A stretch of DNA of 64,000 nt from Amphibalanus amphitrite (Eukaryota; Arthropoda; Thecostraca; Balanomorpha; Balanidae). Made by a program: the position numbers and the translations under genes. The stretch is from positions 1,368,501 to 1,432,500 of the forward strand of contig NW_024881534.1 of NCBI RefSeq assembly GCF_019059575.1, written 5' to 3'. The notes beneath the pieces were generated by a model. That model was not told where the DNA came from. It made no database searches and worked only from the letters and a program-made list of their open reading frames with translations. Of this stretch, positions 1 to 11,417 are shown piece after piece; positions within the stretch are counted from its first letter, which is position 1; every line of letters starts with the position of its first letter.

Positions 1-1514
1 TTGTGAGTAGATGGAGAAGGCTGTCTCGCCGACTGAATCGGTTCGAGGTAGTAGACGGATGGTAAAGGTTGTGATTTCTATGTAAATTTAATGTTCCATT
101 AATTGAAATGGCATCAGAGTAGCGTTTCCTTCGATGCAATAAAATGTAAAGAATTAGTATCAGACGACTTGTTCAATTTCAACCTAGGCAGCGTAGCACG
201 TACAAACAAAATATTACAAGCTCAGCAGGAGACGTTTAAGAGTAACCTTGTGTCCATGCCTTTATCCATACCGAATTGCAAATATCTGTGCTATCCGCGA
301 GTCACCGATTTGTCTTCGCTACTGGTGCAGCGAACGTGATTGCGGACTCTCAGCAAGGCCAGATCTGGGGATATTTCATCAAGGCATCATTGCAGCTATA
401 GTAGCAAACATAAGCCCATACGCTGAAAGATGTATTGCAAGCAGCTGCACAAGGTTGATGGGAGCTGCCCAGGAAGTTTTGTTTGTCAGGATATGATGGT
501 CGCTTTGATCGATGTGAGCATTTTACGGACTTCATCCTTCGTGAGACAAATCGTATTACATCTCTGCGCTTACTGACATAGTTTTGGTTTGGGGGCTTTG
601 GAATCTTCATTACAATGTGGTGTTCGTGTGGCTTTTGCAGAAGCTCAGCAGACTTGCAGACAATGTCAAATGAACGCGGAATAGTTGCTTGAAGCATTCG
701 AAACATCCCAAAACAGCACACAAAAAAAAACTGGCACAGAATGTGAGTGTCCTGCATAACCAGCAAAAGAACAGATGATTTTGAGTAAAAAAAAAGACAT
801 GAATGGATGATAATTGTGGTACTTGTGCTGTGCCTACTGCCAACCACAGCGACTACATTCCTCTTATACAAAATAGAAAAACACAATTCTAACGAACAGT
901 GTTTGTCTATTTCAAACAACCTGCGGTTATGCGTTAACGCATCTGATCAGTAATCTAAATGTTCTTCTTTTTCGTCTTTGGAAACTTTATCTGGCAAAAA
1001 AAAAAAACAGTAAGAATTCAATTAAAAATCCACCCCGAATTCGCTAGTTTATCTCAACTCTTTCCATTGTTTACATCACAGATAGGCATGCCACAATCTT
1101 TCCATTAAGCTGGCCAGCCTTCAAACCGTTATCCAAACCCTTCCACCAACAATGCAAACCCATCTACCCAAACAAAGAACCATATCCGTACCTACATACG
1201 GTCTCACCGTCTGACCAATACACATAACAGAGCCCTCTCTCCCCATTTCATGAGCTCATCTGCCTGCCTTGCACGTTTCATCCCATAACCCAGTGTACAT
1301 ACTCAGAGCCGTCTCCTCAGAGCAGGGGCCCGCCTCCCCAGTATACGTGTCCGTTTTCCCATCAGCCACACCGGTCTGTCCATGTCTCCAGGGACCCTGC
1401 CCGGTCGGCGGCCCTCCCCCTGAGCAACTGACGTGTCTGCTGGCCTAGCCAGACGACCGTTAGATAGACGGGAGATTACCAGACAATCAGTCCAGCCCCG
1501 CCGCCGGCCGACCG
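1..1514. other. Non-coding stretch, no gene recognised
   Basis: No ORF here has a recognisable motif or protein-like composition. A 21-base word TTCAAACAACCTGCGGTTATG (911-931) recurs at 7268-7288, so part of the stretch is probably repeat-derived. 1100-1300 is pyrimidine-rich unique-looking sequence. Confidence 0.5.
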
Positions 1515-1580
1515 AGGTCATCGCGCCGATCCAGAGGTCACGCGAGGTCACCAGGGGTCACCAGAGATCGGGCGGGGTCA
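1515..1580 (+). promoter_or_regulatory. Tandem AGGTCA-type half sites with DR4 spacing
   Basis: AGGTCA occurs at 1515-1520, 1535-1540 and 1545-1550, followed by GGGTCA at 1555-1560 and 1575-1580. The copies at 1535, 1545 and 1555 are separated by exactly 4 bases, which is the direct-repeat-4 geometry bound by RXR-type nuclear-receptor heterodimers. The 10-bp period could equally be a small minisatellite. No promoter or transcript is visible beside it, so function is inference. Confidence 0.3.
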
Positions 1581-1689
1581 GGTTGAAATTCCAGTTTGCG
1601 GTTGGATGAGATTCCTCCATGTGACGGGCTCTTGTTTTAGAGCTGATAACAACCCCCAGCCTCTCCCCTCCCTGACAAACAAGCACGTG

Positions 1690-2400
1690 GGGGAGCACGT
1701 GCGTGACCGCCATCGGACGCGACACGGCGGCGCGTCACGCAGGGCGTCACGTGCGTTACGTACCCGCAGATCCAGGAGTGCCGGCGCCGGGCGGCCGACG
1801 GCACGGTGAGCAGGCTGATACCGTGCCGCGGCTCGGTCTCGTCCGGACGGACCAGGATGGACGGAATGGCCATCTCGGAACCGGCCCGCCACGCCATCGC
1901 AGTGCACGGCACGAGGCCAGCTCGACACGGCACGGGTCACGGCACAGCACGGGTCACTGCACGTGCTGGTGGAAGCCCACACAACTCACTGGCAGCACAA
2001 AAGTGCAACACAACCGGAAGGGCCGTTTCCGTGGGCTAGAACACGTCACCTGAAGCACGTTGTTTCACGACTGATCTCACCGGTTGAGACACAAAAAGAT
2101 GCCGCCGTGTTTCGCGGCACGGTACGTCACGTCAGCTCACGTCACTGTGCGACACGGCACGGCACGTCAGCTTGTAGCAGAGCACGTCTGTCCAGTGCGC
2201 CGGCAGCACGGGAGCGGCGACCTGCGCCGCCGAGCCACGCCGGGCAGCAACTGACGGCACTCGGACGGCGCGGCGGCGGCGGCGGCGGCGGCCGAGCCAC
2301 GCACCGCGCCGCCCCCGCCCCCGCCCGGACCGAGACAGCCGCGCCCGCCGGCGGACCGGCTCAAGCGCGCTCCGCCCACCCGCCGCTGACCTGAACTCGT
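1690..2400. repeat. CpG-rich low-complexity DNA (CACG/GGCACG words, CGG run)
   Basis: This segment is GC- and CpG-rich and dominated by recurring CACG, GGCACG and GTCACG words (densest at 1900-2170). A CGG trinucleotide run follows at about 2268-2292. ORFs open in several frames at once, as expected from composition and not from coding. It could be a CpG island or promoter, but no downstream gene start is recognised. Confidence 0.45.
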
Positions 2401-2699
2401 TTCAAGTCTGTCCGGGCATTTGTGTGGCTTGACTCTGTGTGAGTTAACCTCGAGTAGCCAGACCCCGAGCGATGGATCCATGTCACGCTTGTGACATGAC
2501 CGCATGTAACCCGACCTCCCACCTCCACGAGCCGCACAGTTTCCGCCCCCGTCTGGCAAACCGGAGACGGAGTTCGGGACCTTTGACCTTGTCACGCAAC
2601 GGTCAGCGGGCGAGGAGCGTTGCCGACCCGATGGGCCTGACCCGTGCGAAGGTCGTGACCCTGCCCGACGGGTCATCTCATTCATCAGACGCCGTGAGG

Positions 2700-4054
2700 T
2701 AATGTAGGACTGTTTTATGCTGTGGCCGATGCATTTAGGTCATGCGATTTAATGCAGGTGGTTAGTGGGTGGAATATCATTTCACATTAACCTCCTTAGC
2801 GCCGGATGTGCTTGTGTCGATCCAAATACGGCTTATAATCGGGCGTTCAAACGGTGTAATGCATTGCTACTGCACAACAGGTCCGCTCAGCGAGCAGATG
2901 GGTCCAGCACTGCTCAATTATCATTTATAGTGCCTAATTGATTTGGTAAAATTCCCCTATACATACCTTAGACAGGAGGCAATCTATGACCAGACTATGC
3001 ATTATGCAATGTCTGTAAAGACAAGGAGCAAAATCGCGCTAAGGTCCTTCACGTCTCCATGACAAGTCAAAAGTCAAAATATCCGTCAACAATCGCTCGA
3101 CGAATCTGTTGACCTGCCAGGCGACATGACCGCATCACATTGGAGCCAGTGAGGGAGCCAATGGGTCACAACCACCATGACAATCGCCGAGGGCCGTCAG
3201 GCTCACCAGCTGCCTCGTCAGGGTGTGATGCGCCTCCGAGGTCCTCCACGAGTCAAGGCCGCGCGACAGGAGGCCACTTTGGCCTCTCCGCGAGCCGCCG
3301 CCGCCTCCTCTGCGGTGTATGGGCGAGACCCGCGACTGTGAGGTCACTCCCGGCCTTCCATCAGCCAGCAAGGTCACAGGGAGAAGAAAAATCGTCCGGT
3401 GTGACAATTGATTCGGTGGTGGAATAGGGTAAATATTGTGTCATGTCCATAGAATATTTCAGTAGACGGGAAACGCTTTGTTGTGATAAAAGCGACCTAC
3501 ACCCCTGACGCGCGAACCACTCTGATCATAGCTGAGCTGGGTAATGAGCTCAGCCATTTTATTCGTCACGTCCTTTGTTGAAAGAGAGGCAGTCCAACAA
3601 AGGCGACTTAATTAAATATGGAACAAAGTCGTCAGCTGACCAATTAAATCGTACTTTGACAGAGCGCCTGTAAATGAGTTTGAATAAAAAATGGCTTTCA
3701 CCATGGAAATATAGGGTTTTTGTAAGGGCTAAATCATCTGGCCAATTTAAAGCACTCCGTAACTTCATGTGCCACTTTCCCGCATGCTATTTACAAATTG
3801 AATGTCATGTCATTGTCTACTTATATCGCTAATACACATTCATATGCAAGTTCTGTGCACTGAGCAGTGAGCACCAACCAACATGCATGCAGTTTACTGA
3901 GCACCAACCGTAGATGTAGTTTGCAGTTTAAGCCGTGGGCCCAGGCAATCTGTAGGCGATGCAGGTGATCTGTAGAATTTACAAATCAATTCTTAGCAAC
4001 AACAAACAAGAACAGCATTAACTCGAAACGGAACTGCGTGGAAAAGGGTATATT
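2700..4054. other. Non-coding stretch, no gene recognised
   Basis: Mixed-composition sequence with a GC-rich patch around 3130-3420. Only short ORFs without recognisable motifs are present. A repeated phrase around ACTGAGCAGTGAGCACCAAC / ACTGAGCACCAACC at 3858-3910 is a small direct duplication. Confidence 0.45.
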
Positions 4055-4727
4055 ATGCATACCACTTGTGCTAATGTCACTGGAGGCACATCCCGGGTGC
4101 TGCTGTTAGCTGTTTGTTTGGCTTCAATACTGACCACTCAGCTACCGCGTGCCCTAACTATTTTCGTGACCGGAGATGGCCTATTCCACGATAACTGGGT
4201 TATTGCGCTCAATACGTCATTTGTGGATACCAATCAGACTGGCATTGAAGCTTTTGGTCGATTACGCCAGGCTGAAAAACAAAATGCTGATATGCAAATG
4301 CCTATAGCAGTCCAGCAAATCGAATTGATGCAAAGAGGATTTAACAGTTTCAAGTTTCTTCACGCCAAAGATGCGCTGCTATGTCCCTGCACTGTTTTTG
4401 CTCCTGAGAACGTTCTCTCGGTCGACGTGAAGGTCGCCAGCCCCCCCCCCCCCCGCTGCCGGTGCCGACGATGACACTTGTAGCACGCTCACGGTAACGT
4501 ATGCACGCGACGGGCCTCTCACAGCTGTGACAGTGTGCCCGGCCCCACCTGCCACAGTCACCGACTCAGTACACAGAGAACGCATCCACGGGCTGATTTG
4601 CGCTGATGCTAAGTGCGTCAGAGTGTTGAATGGCACAGTGAGGAGACCTTCACTCTGCATCGACATGTCCCAGTTTTTTTTTTTGTGCACTGTACACTGT
4701 ACAGCAATACCTACACCTAGCAATTAG
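4055..4727 (+). CDS. Candidate secreted-protein gene or exon, frame broken at a poly-C run
   Basis: I do not recognise the family. The ATG at 4055 opens a frame with a signal-peptide-like start: a short polar n-region, then a hydrophobic core around residues 15-28 (VLLLAVCLASILTT), then a soluble, protein-like sequence with Cys-x-Cys near residue 110. At 4441-4454 there are 14 consecutive C, after which this frame runs into Arg/Cys-rich sequence and stops at 4474. A frame one base over is open from 4455 to 4727 and again looks coding, with cysteines spaced through it (TCSTL, TVCPAPP, LICADAKC, SLCID). A C-run one base shorter would fuse the two into one reading frame of about 220 residues. 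Coding may really end before the T-run at 4673. GTAACG at 4493 or GTGAGG near 4638 are possible splice donors. The break could be a sequencing error, a length polymorphism or pseudogenisation. Upstream exons cannot be excluded. Confidence 0.42.
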
Positions 4728-5552
4728 TGTATAAGTCCGATGTCTGCAGATATCGCACATATGCTGCAGCTGCAAAAGTTGCTCATCACCGAATTTAACT
4801 AATCCCCAGTAGTACTGAAGTTTCTGTAGAGTACCCAATTGAGTAATTCTAGACAGCTTTTTTTAGTCCTGCTACTCTACTCCTGAGTTTCTTTTTACCA
4901 GAGCTCTCGAGGATTCTTACAAGTCACATATATGTATGTACACTTTACACATAAATGTTGAATTTGCCCGTTTCAATACCGGTTGTGTGGACATTGCCGA
5001 AAGACGGAAACCAACAAGCTCAGTAAAAAATACAAATACACAGGTCAAAGTAAATCGCAGGTTTGCATGTTCAGAATAAAAAAGTATAAAACTATCCTCA
5101 TGGTTTTCACAGGAGTGTTTAATCAAGCCCATGGGAGCCACACTCTAACTAGATTGGCTCTTCTCAGAAACACCAAGCCAGGCTTGAAAACTCAATCAAA
5201 GTTTGAGCATCTGCAACTGTTGTGGTGTTTGTTATCTCCAAGAGAGTGCAGCTCACTTGTCAAAAATTCGTTATGCCGCAATAATTTGCATTGGTACCTT
5301 GAATCGACATGAAGAAAAGCGAAGATATGTATATCTTTCGATTTTCGTCGTCTCTTGTAAAAGAATAAAGATGTAGATTTTTTTTTTTGAATTTTTCTGC
5401 GAATTTTTCTGAACACAAGTTCTACGAGACATACTGGCTCGATTGTAAACCATATGCTCGCCTTGTGTGATGGAAGCCTTGGTAGCATTGTCAGGATCGC
5501 TGGCGGCCACGTATCGCCCGAGTGGGTAACATGTCCTACTGTCCCCTGTGGC
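4728..5552. other. Non-coding stretch, possibly decayed repeat next to a TTAA insertion
   Basis: No gene is recognised. The last 50 bases (about 5500-5552) join smoothly to 6574 if the TTAA element between them is removed, so they may belong to an older repeat, possibly the 3' part of a LINE. Confidence 0.35.
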
Positions 5553-5556
5553 TTAA

Positions 5557-6569
5557 AGGGAGATTATGACCTTTTTCCACAAAATCTGAGTTAGGACCAT
5601 TTTCTGACAAAACACAACAAGTTATAATGTAAATTAAAACCATTTTGCTCAATTCGGTACCTTGCCGCAAATATCTCAACTTGAAGTCACGTTAGCGGGG
5701 AGCGCTGAAAATGACCGTTGAATAAGTACTTACATCACTTTTTGGTACTTGCATGTAATTTTGTAAAATGAGCGTATTCATTACATTTGATCTTCATCAC
5801 ATCTAGTTAGTTAATGGTCGTCTATAGTGCCTTCAAAAGATATTCATGGTTTGGGGGTGGTTTATGTCTAAATTTACGCAACTATTTTTCCTGTTCATCA
5901 TCTGTCGCCATATGCTGCTATTTTAGTAGCAACGACTCAATTTTGAATCGGTCCCGCCGACTGCACAATAACAGAAGATAGATACAACACTTTTGCGGCA
6001 TCACTGAAAAACTTATGCAGTACTGTTATCAAAATTCTCATAACACCGTTCGACAAACCTGAAGTCTTTTTGAAATAAATATGCTTGTATTTTTCGCTTC
6101 AGGCTCTGAGGCCAAAATAATGAATTTCGTAGTCGCAATCGCAAGATTTGGCTGCGTTTCTGGCGCTTGCCGTTCATTTGTGGCGCAAAATAATGTAAAC
6201 AGTGTCATTTCTCTAGGCACTATGTACCCCCGAATTAGAATCTAATTATTCTAAACCGAATTAACTCTAATTCAAATTAGAATCCTTACAACCAAGCAAC
6301 GACAAGGCGATAACATAAACAAAAACCCAAGCGTCGCTGTTTGAAACAAAAGCGCCATATACTGCGACTTTTTTTTTATAGAGAAGGACAACGCATTTCG
6401 GTGGGTGTTACAAGTACTGCAAGTACTGCTTCTTTTTTGCAAAAATAAAAACCTTTTTCACATACGAAAATGTGCTAGGAAATTTTCATATTTTATAGAC
6501 ACTTCAGTAGAAATAGTATAGATGTCGAGTAATTTTTATTTAAGAAAAAAGAAAGCTCATTATCTCCCT
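5557..6569. mobile_element. TTAA-flanked non-autonomous DNA transposon (element A)
   Basis: The 1,013-bp element is flanked by TTAA at 5553-5556 and 6570-6573. Its ends are inverted repeats of about 21 bp with a few mismatches: left AGGGAGATTATGACCTTT, right (reverse complement) AGGGAGATAATGAGCTTT. TTAA target duplications are typical of the piggyBac and Kolobok superfamilies; the terminus starts AGGG and not the CCC usual for piggyBac. The interior is AT-rich and has no transposase ORF, so the element is a MITE-like derivative. It appears to have inserted into an older repeat whose tail resumes at 6574. Confidence 0.65.
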
Positions 6570-6573
6570 TTAA

Positions 6574-6801
6574 CCGACTCACTACGATGGCTGATGGCCC
6601 AGAACGATACCTGTGCCTGGAGCCTCGTCAGATTGTTGAGATGCAATGCTCTCAATCAAGGCCATTCATAGGCCCCGTCGGCTGAAAAACTGATCGTACT
6701 CGTAGTGTATGTAGGTATAGGTGTGTACTGTGTATGTGTATGTGTACATGTATATGTGTTTGTCCGTCAAGGATGTTGTAATAAATTGATGATGATGATG
6801 A
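6574..6801 (+). repeat. Putative LINE/SINE 3' tail ending in (GAT)n
   Basis: GC-balanced sequence leads into a TG/TA-rich stretch (6705-6765), an AATAAA-like sequence and a (TGA)n tail at about 6787-6801. This resembles the 3' end of a retroposon with a short simple-repeat tail. No protein-coding part remains, and the family cannot be named from this much. Confidence 0.3.
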
Positions 6802-6870
6802 TATCAGCTTTGATATAAACATGATTACACATACCTAGCTAGCCCACGCTTTATTCTTAAGTTGCCTATT

Positions 6871-7012
6871 TAAATACAAATTCCGGATTCAAAAGAAAGC
6901 AATTTTTCGTGAAGCTATTGGCATTTGCGCAATCATCACCTCCGATGATCATGGCGCAATACCGAAAGCTTCTCGAAAAGTTGTTTCTTTTGAATTCGGA
7001 ATTTATATTTAG
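6871..7012. repeat. Foldback palindrome with ~70-bp imperfect arms
   Basis: The left arm (from 6871) and the right arm (to 7012) are reverse complements over about 65-70 bases with scattered mismatches. Landmarks are ATTCCGGATTCAAAAGAAAG on the left and its counterpart CTTTTGAATTCGGAAT on the right, with the centre near 6942. It would form a long hairpin. It is probably a foldback/MITE remnant; no target duplication is assigned. Confidence 0.55.
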
Positions 7013-8005
7013 AAAGCATAAGGGTTAGGTTAATATTTTTACTATTTTCAGAAATGTCTCTCAAACTAGCGTCAACACACATTCAAGAGCATTGTCTACC
7101 TATTAAAATATTCAATCTTATGCATTCAGCGAAGTCTTTTATCTCACGTTTTGCATGAAGGTAACGCCAAATCGGTATCACTCGATAAGTCGCAATCGGT
7201 ATACGCCAAAATAATATCTAAAAATGTAAAAGCGACATATATATCTAACGAATAATGTTAGTCAATTTTCAAACAACCTGCGGTTATGACAAGCATATCA
7301 AAAGCTTAACCCGGCAGCCCGGTTCACAAGCACCTACGGCGTTCTATCATTACTTTTCCAAAAACATACCGGCCAAAGTTAGGCCTACTTCGCTATTTAT
7401 GGTGCGGTCGATCTTTGGAGCACAGAATCCGTGAACGTCAGCCAGTAGATGAGTTAGGTTCCGTCAGGCATTTAGGTGAACAATTTGGGAGATCGACGAG
7501 CCTAAGAATTGTTTCCAGCCGGTGCCGGAACACGCGGTCGGCTGCAGTTTGATGCAGCAGACGTGTTTCAAGAAGTTAAATCTGAAACTTGAAAAGTGTG
7601 CTGAAATGTTACCAGTAGGGTATAGACTACAGATAGAGCTATATAAGGAACAAAATCGTAAGCTAAATGTGCACTGTGCAGTGTGCAGTAAGCAGACCTC
7701 CCTTTCTATTACATTTCAAGCATATTCTCAAATCAATCAGAGTCCGCCGCCACTGTCACTTCAGCCGGGCACTGCGCACTGATTCAGTGATTCAGTGGGG
7801 CTCCACTCGGTCAGTAGTGGTGTCCGGTCGTGATTCTTCCCCTGTCACAAACGGTGACAGACGGCGGCTGTCACCCGTCAAAGTGACGCCTCGGCTGGAG
7901 ACGGAGTGAGACGGGTCACGCGAACTCGCGGCAGACGACGGGATGCGGTCGCGGCGTGGAACGGAGGGGCGTGACGGTGGTGATGAAAATATAGTCACGG
8001 ATAGT
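7013..8005. other. Non-coding stretch with one orphan TTAA-element-like word
   Basis: No gene is recognised. TTAACCCGGCAG at 7306-7317 is identical to 12 terminal bases of the element ending at 12346 (read on the minus strand), so it may be a relic end. 7840-7990 is CpG-rich. Confidence 0.4.
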
Positions 8006-8701
8006 TACGGAGCGAGCGAAGCGAGCGTAGTCTTTCCTTAGATTAACGGAAATTTCTGAGTATGAGCGGCCGGCCGGCCGGCCGGCCGGCCGGCCGTGGT
8101 CACGCTTTTGCGAGGCTTATATCTCAGCAACCACTTGACCGATTTACACGGGGTACTTTTTGTAGGGTAGCTTCATTCCTTCTACCAAGTATTGTACTAT
8201 TCTCGATGCATGTGGGTGACCCCTTATGCACGTGCCACGTGCAAAACGAAGAGGTGTCAGTTTTGTAATTGTTGCAATATCTCGGTAACTACTTGGCCGA
8301 TTGCGCTGAAAGTTGGCATGTAGGTAGGCACCCACTAGGCACTGCATATACATGTGCCAGAAATGGGGTGCTGCTGCACGTGCGCACGTGCAGGGGTCGT
8401 TTCCAGATCTCGGGAACGGCTGGACCGATTGCGCTCAAATTTGGTACACGGTTAGGGACCGGTTAGTAGGGTGCCGTGCACAAGTCAGTTGGGACCCATT
8501 TTGCACGTGCGCACGTGCAGGGTGCCGCTTCCAGATCTCGAGAACGGCTGGGCCGATTGTGCCCAAATTTGGCACATCGCTAGAGACCAGTTAGTAGGGT
8601 GCCGTGCACAAGTCAGTTGGAGGTACCCCCTCGCAATTTCGCACGTGCAAGGCCCACCCTCTCGCTCGCTCCGTTAGTCGCCCCAAAAGGCGTTATACTG
8701 G
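8006..8701 (+). mobile_element. Helitron-like non-autonomous element, copy Z1
   Basis: The 696-bp element is almost identical to 45227-45922, which fixes its ends. It starts TACGGAGCGAGCGAAGCGAG and ends TACTGG, with a T on each side and no target duplication. Rolling-circle features are the CTGG terminus (fits CTRR), a small hairpin CGCC-CCAAAA-GGCG about 9 bases inside the 3' end, and a subterminal inverted pair (CGGAGCGAGCGA at the 5' end, TCGCTCGCTCCG before the hairpin). T/T insertion, subterminal inverted repeats and internal tandem repeats resemble Helentron-derived (DINE/HINE-type) elements. Inside are a (GGCC)n tract (8069-8096) and two imperfect ~125-bp tandem units rich in CACGTG, with ATCTCG-GAACGGCTGG-CCGATT phrases. 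No Rep/helicase is encoded. Confidence 0.72.
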
Positions 8702-10920
8702 TTATATCATGATTGATTATGAATTGGAAAGCCATTCGAATAGCGAATACCGTATTCTATTCCATTTTATCTAATCAATCCATAACAATGCTGCAATATT
8801 GGTACCCATCCAGGAATTCCTAGACCTCTTATGGACATTGGCTTTATGCAGGTTACCTAAGGATACAAAAGGTTTACGCGCGTCTTTAAATCCCTGGGTT
8901 TTCGCAAATGAGGCGATGCAAAGACATTATCCTTGAGATGCGGACGCGTTGCAGCTTACGGTTGTCGTCTGGAGCGATTTATATGAGATGGCGGTCCGTG
9001 TCTTGCCAAAAACCGGCATGCTTCGAAGCATTTCGCCAAACAGGTTACAGGATTGCCGTTTTCAGGCCCACACATCGTAACAAGAGGGCAAAATGTATAT
9101 TTCTGCACAAAACCGTCCCCCCCCTTGTCCTGTCTTATTCTTTGCAGACAATAGAAAAACAGCCTACGGGCTACGATCATTAAAAAGTGTGGGAGAATTA
9201 ATGTCTATTCTGGCAGAAACAAAGAGTCATGAATAATGCAACGACAAACATCGTCTGAATGAGGTGATATTGATAACATATTATGCAATTAACGACCTTT
9301 CAAAAAAACATTGGTGGAATGGACAGCTCAGTTTTTGTTTTCGTTTAGCAGCATTTCAGTACGTTACTGAGTGGGTTGTTCTAGAGAGGGTCGATGGATA
9401 ACGAAGCATAAGAGACTGCATATTTGGACCATTGGGCTGGGATGTCGCATTAAACTGATGAGAGCTAGCTGCTCAAGACAGGTGTAACGGCCTGCTGTCA
9501 CGCATGCAGACATTTCGGCTGACACCCGAGGGCCGGATGGTAGACATTTCAATTGAAGCTACTCACAAACACAAAAAAAAATGAAAAATCCAGTGCTGAA
9601 GAGAAGGAAAGTGACGACTTGTTGGTAAGCCAAAACTGCCAGCCGGGACACAAGACGAGCTCACAGAAGAGCCAGCCAGCTGCAAGATAGACGAAGACCC
9701 AGTCCGACAGAGGACAGTTCGGCACAGCTGTCGGCCGCACAGCTAGCTGCAGCGGGTATCGACGAACCCCCGATGGCTCTGCGGCAGCTGCCCTGTGCTG
9801 GTTATTGCCTATTGTTTCCATATTGATCTGCACTGGTGCCGCAATATACCAGCGCCAGCCCGCCCCAGCTCAGGCGAACCGGCAATGACGGCAGCGACTT
9901 AGGCAAGATGGATGAGTGAATCTAATATAATACTAACGGTCACACACCATTAGAAGAAAAGATGGTAGGTATCCGTAAAAAAAAACAATATGACCAACAA
10001 CGGCTCACATAATGAATGATTACGCATTTTCTTTCATTTTTAAGCACAACAACGGAATCATTTTTTGTTTTAAAAACTAAAACCGCCATCGAAGAGACAT
10101 GTTCCAACTTATCAACCAACGAAGTAATATTGCATTTTTTTCGGTTGGCTTATTTTCTCACCGCTAAAAAAGTTATGCCTGACAAGGACCTCTAGATGGG
10201 AGCTATATCACATCAAAGTCACTGAAAAATCACAAGTGATGAGGCTTCATGATCGACCAGAGGCCAGTCACTGGTATCAGACGGCGCTACTCTATCTTCG
10301 CCGCCCACCGCGCGCTATCGCCACCATTCATCCAACCCCTCCATGCATTCTGCCTGTCACTCTCCTCGGCACGAGTACTTCGAACGATGAGACGTTCATG
10401 AATGTTGTGATTGTGATGGATGCCGTCATTTCGCCACTGGTTGATGATGCCACCCGGGTAGTAACGGAGCGCAGTGAGAAAGACTTGTAGCCAAGCGGTG
10501 TTGGTAAGGCGCAGACATGCAGCATGGCAGGAGCGAAGGAGGGCGTGGGTAGGCGGCGAAGAGGTGTCTTAGAGGACATTCAGAGATCGTGGGCTAGTTT
10601 CAATCAATCAATCAGGGGATAATTTCGATCAGGGCGTCTGTCCGGTCCGAAGACGGGAAGCACCTGTTGGCATTAATCTTATAAAATTGACACGCCGCGC
10701 TACGGGCCAGCCGGGATCGTGACATTGGAGGACAAAGCTCGTGACGCTGACGACGAGGAAGGTGACGCATGGCGCTCGTCGTGACCCGGTGCTGACACGC
10801 GACGTGGCAGAGGGTGACGTACGACGACGTTAGAGGGCGATAACGAGCCGCTTCCACGGACATCACCGAGCTGCTAACGACCTTCCAGACGGCGGGTCAT
10901 CAGCACCCTACACGTCTCTG
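8702..10920. other. Non-coding stretch, nothing recognised
   Basis: Only short ORFs without recognisable motifs are present. Mixed composition, with a C run at 9117-9124 and A runs near 9575 and 9980. No tRNA-like or transposon end was found. Confidence 0.45.
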
Positions 10921-11085
10921 TCACCACCGCCGCCACTGCGCCGCTGTCGCCGCCACTGCGCCGCTGTTGCCGCCGCCACCGCGCTGCTATTGCCGCCGCC
11001 ACTGCGCTGTTATTGCCGCCGCCACTGCGCTGCTATTGCCGCCGCCACTGCGCCGCTGTCGCCGCCGCCACCGTTGCCACTCGTC
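10921..11085 (+). repeat. 23-bp GC-rich minisatellite
   Basis: A unit of the type CCGCCGCCACTGCGCTGCTA-TTG repeats with some variation. The phrase ATTGCCGCC occurs at 10989, 11012 and 11035, giving a clean 23-bp period in the core. Flanking units are GTCGCC/GTTGCC variants. ORFs across it are by-products of the repeat. Confidence 0.75.
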
Positions 11086-11417
11086 ACCTCCACTCCCCGC
11101 GCCGCCACCGCCCTCCTCAGCCGCCGTTTTTGGCACTGCCGCTGTTGTGAAATCCTCTTTCCACTCCTCTGGTCGGCTCCGTCGCCTGGCGTTTATAGCG
11201 GCTCATTTAAATTCAGTCGGATGGGGATGCTGACGGAGGCCAGAGGTCGCTGAGACGTGGCGGCTCTGGAAGTTTGGATCGGCGCATCGTTTTGTCGTGA
11301 TGAGGGGCGCTGTTAGATTGGCGGCTACGCTAGCTTTTAGGTAGAATTATTTCCGACTCAGTATGAAGGCAAACGACAAATTAAATAGGTGATAAGTGTG
11401 TAAAATAACAAAATTAA

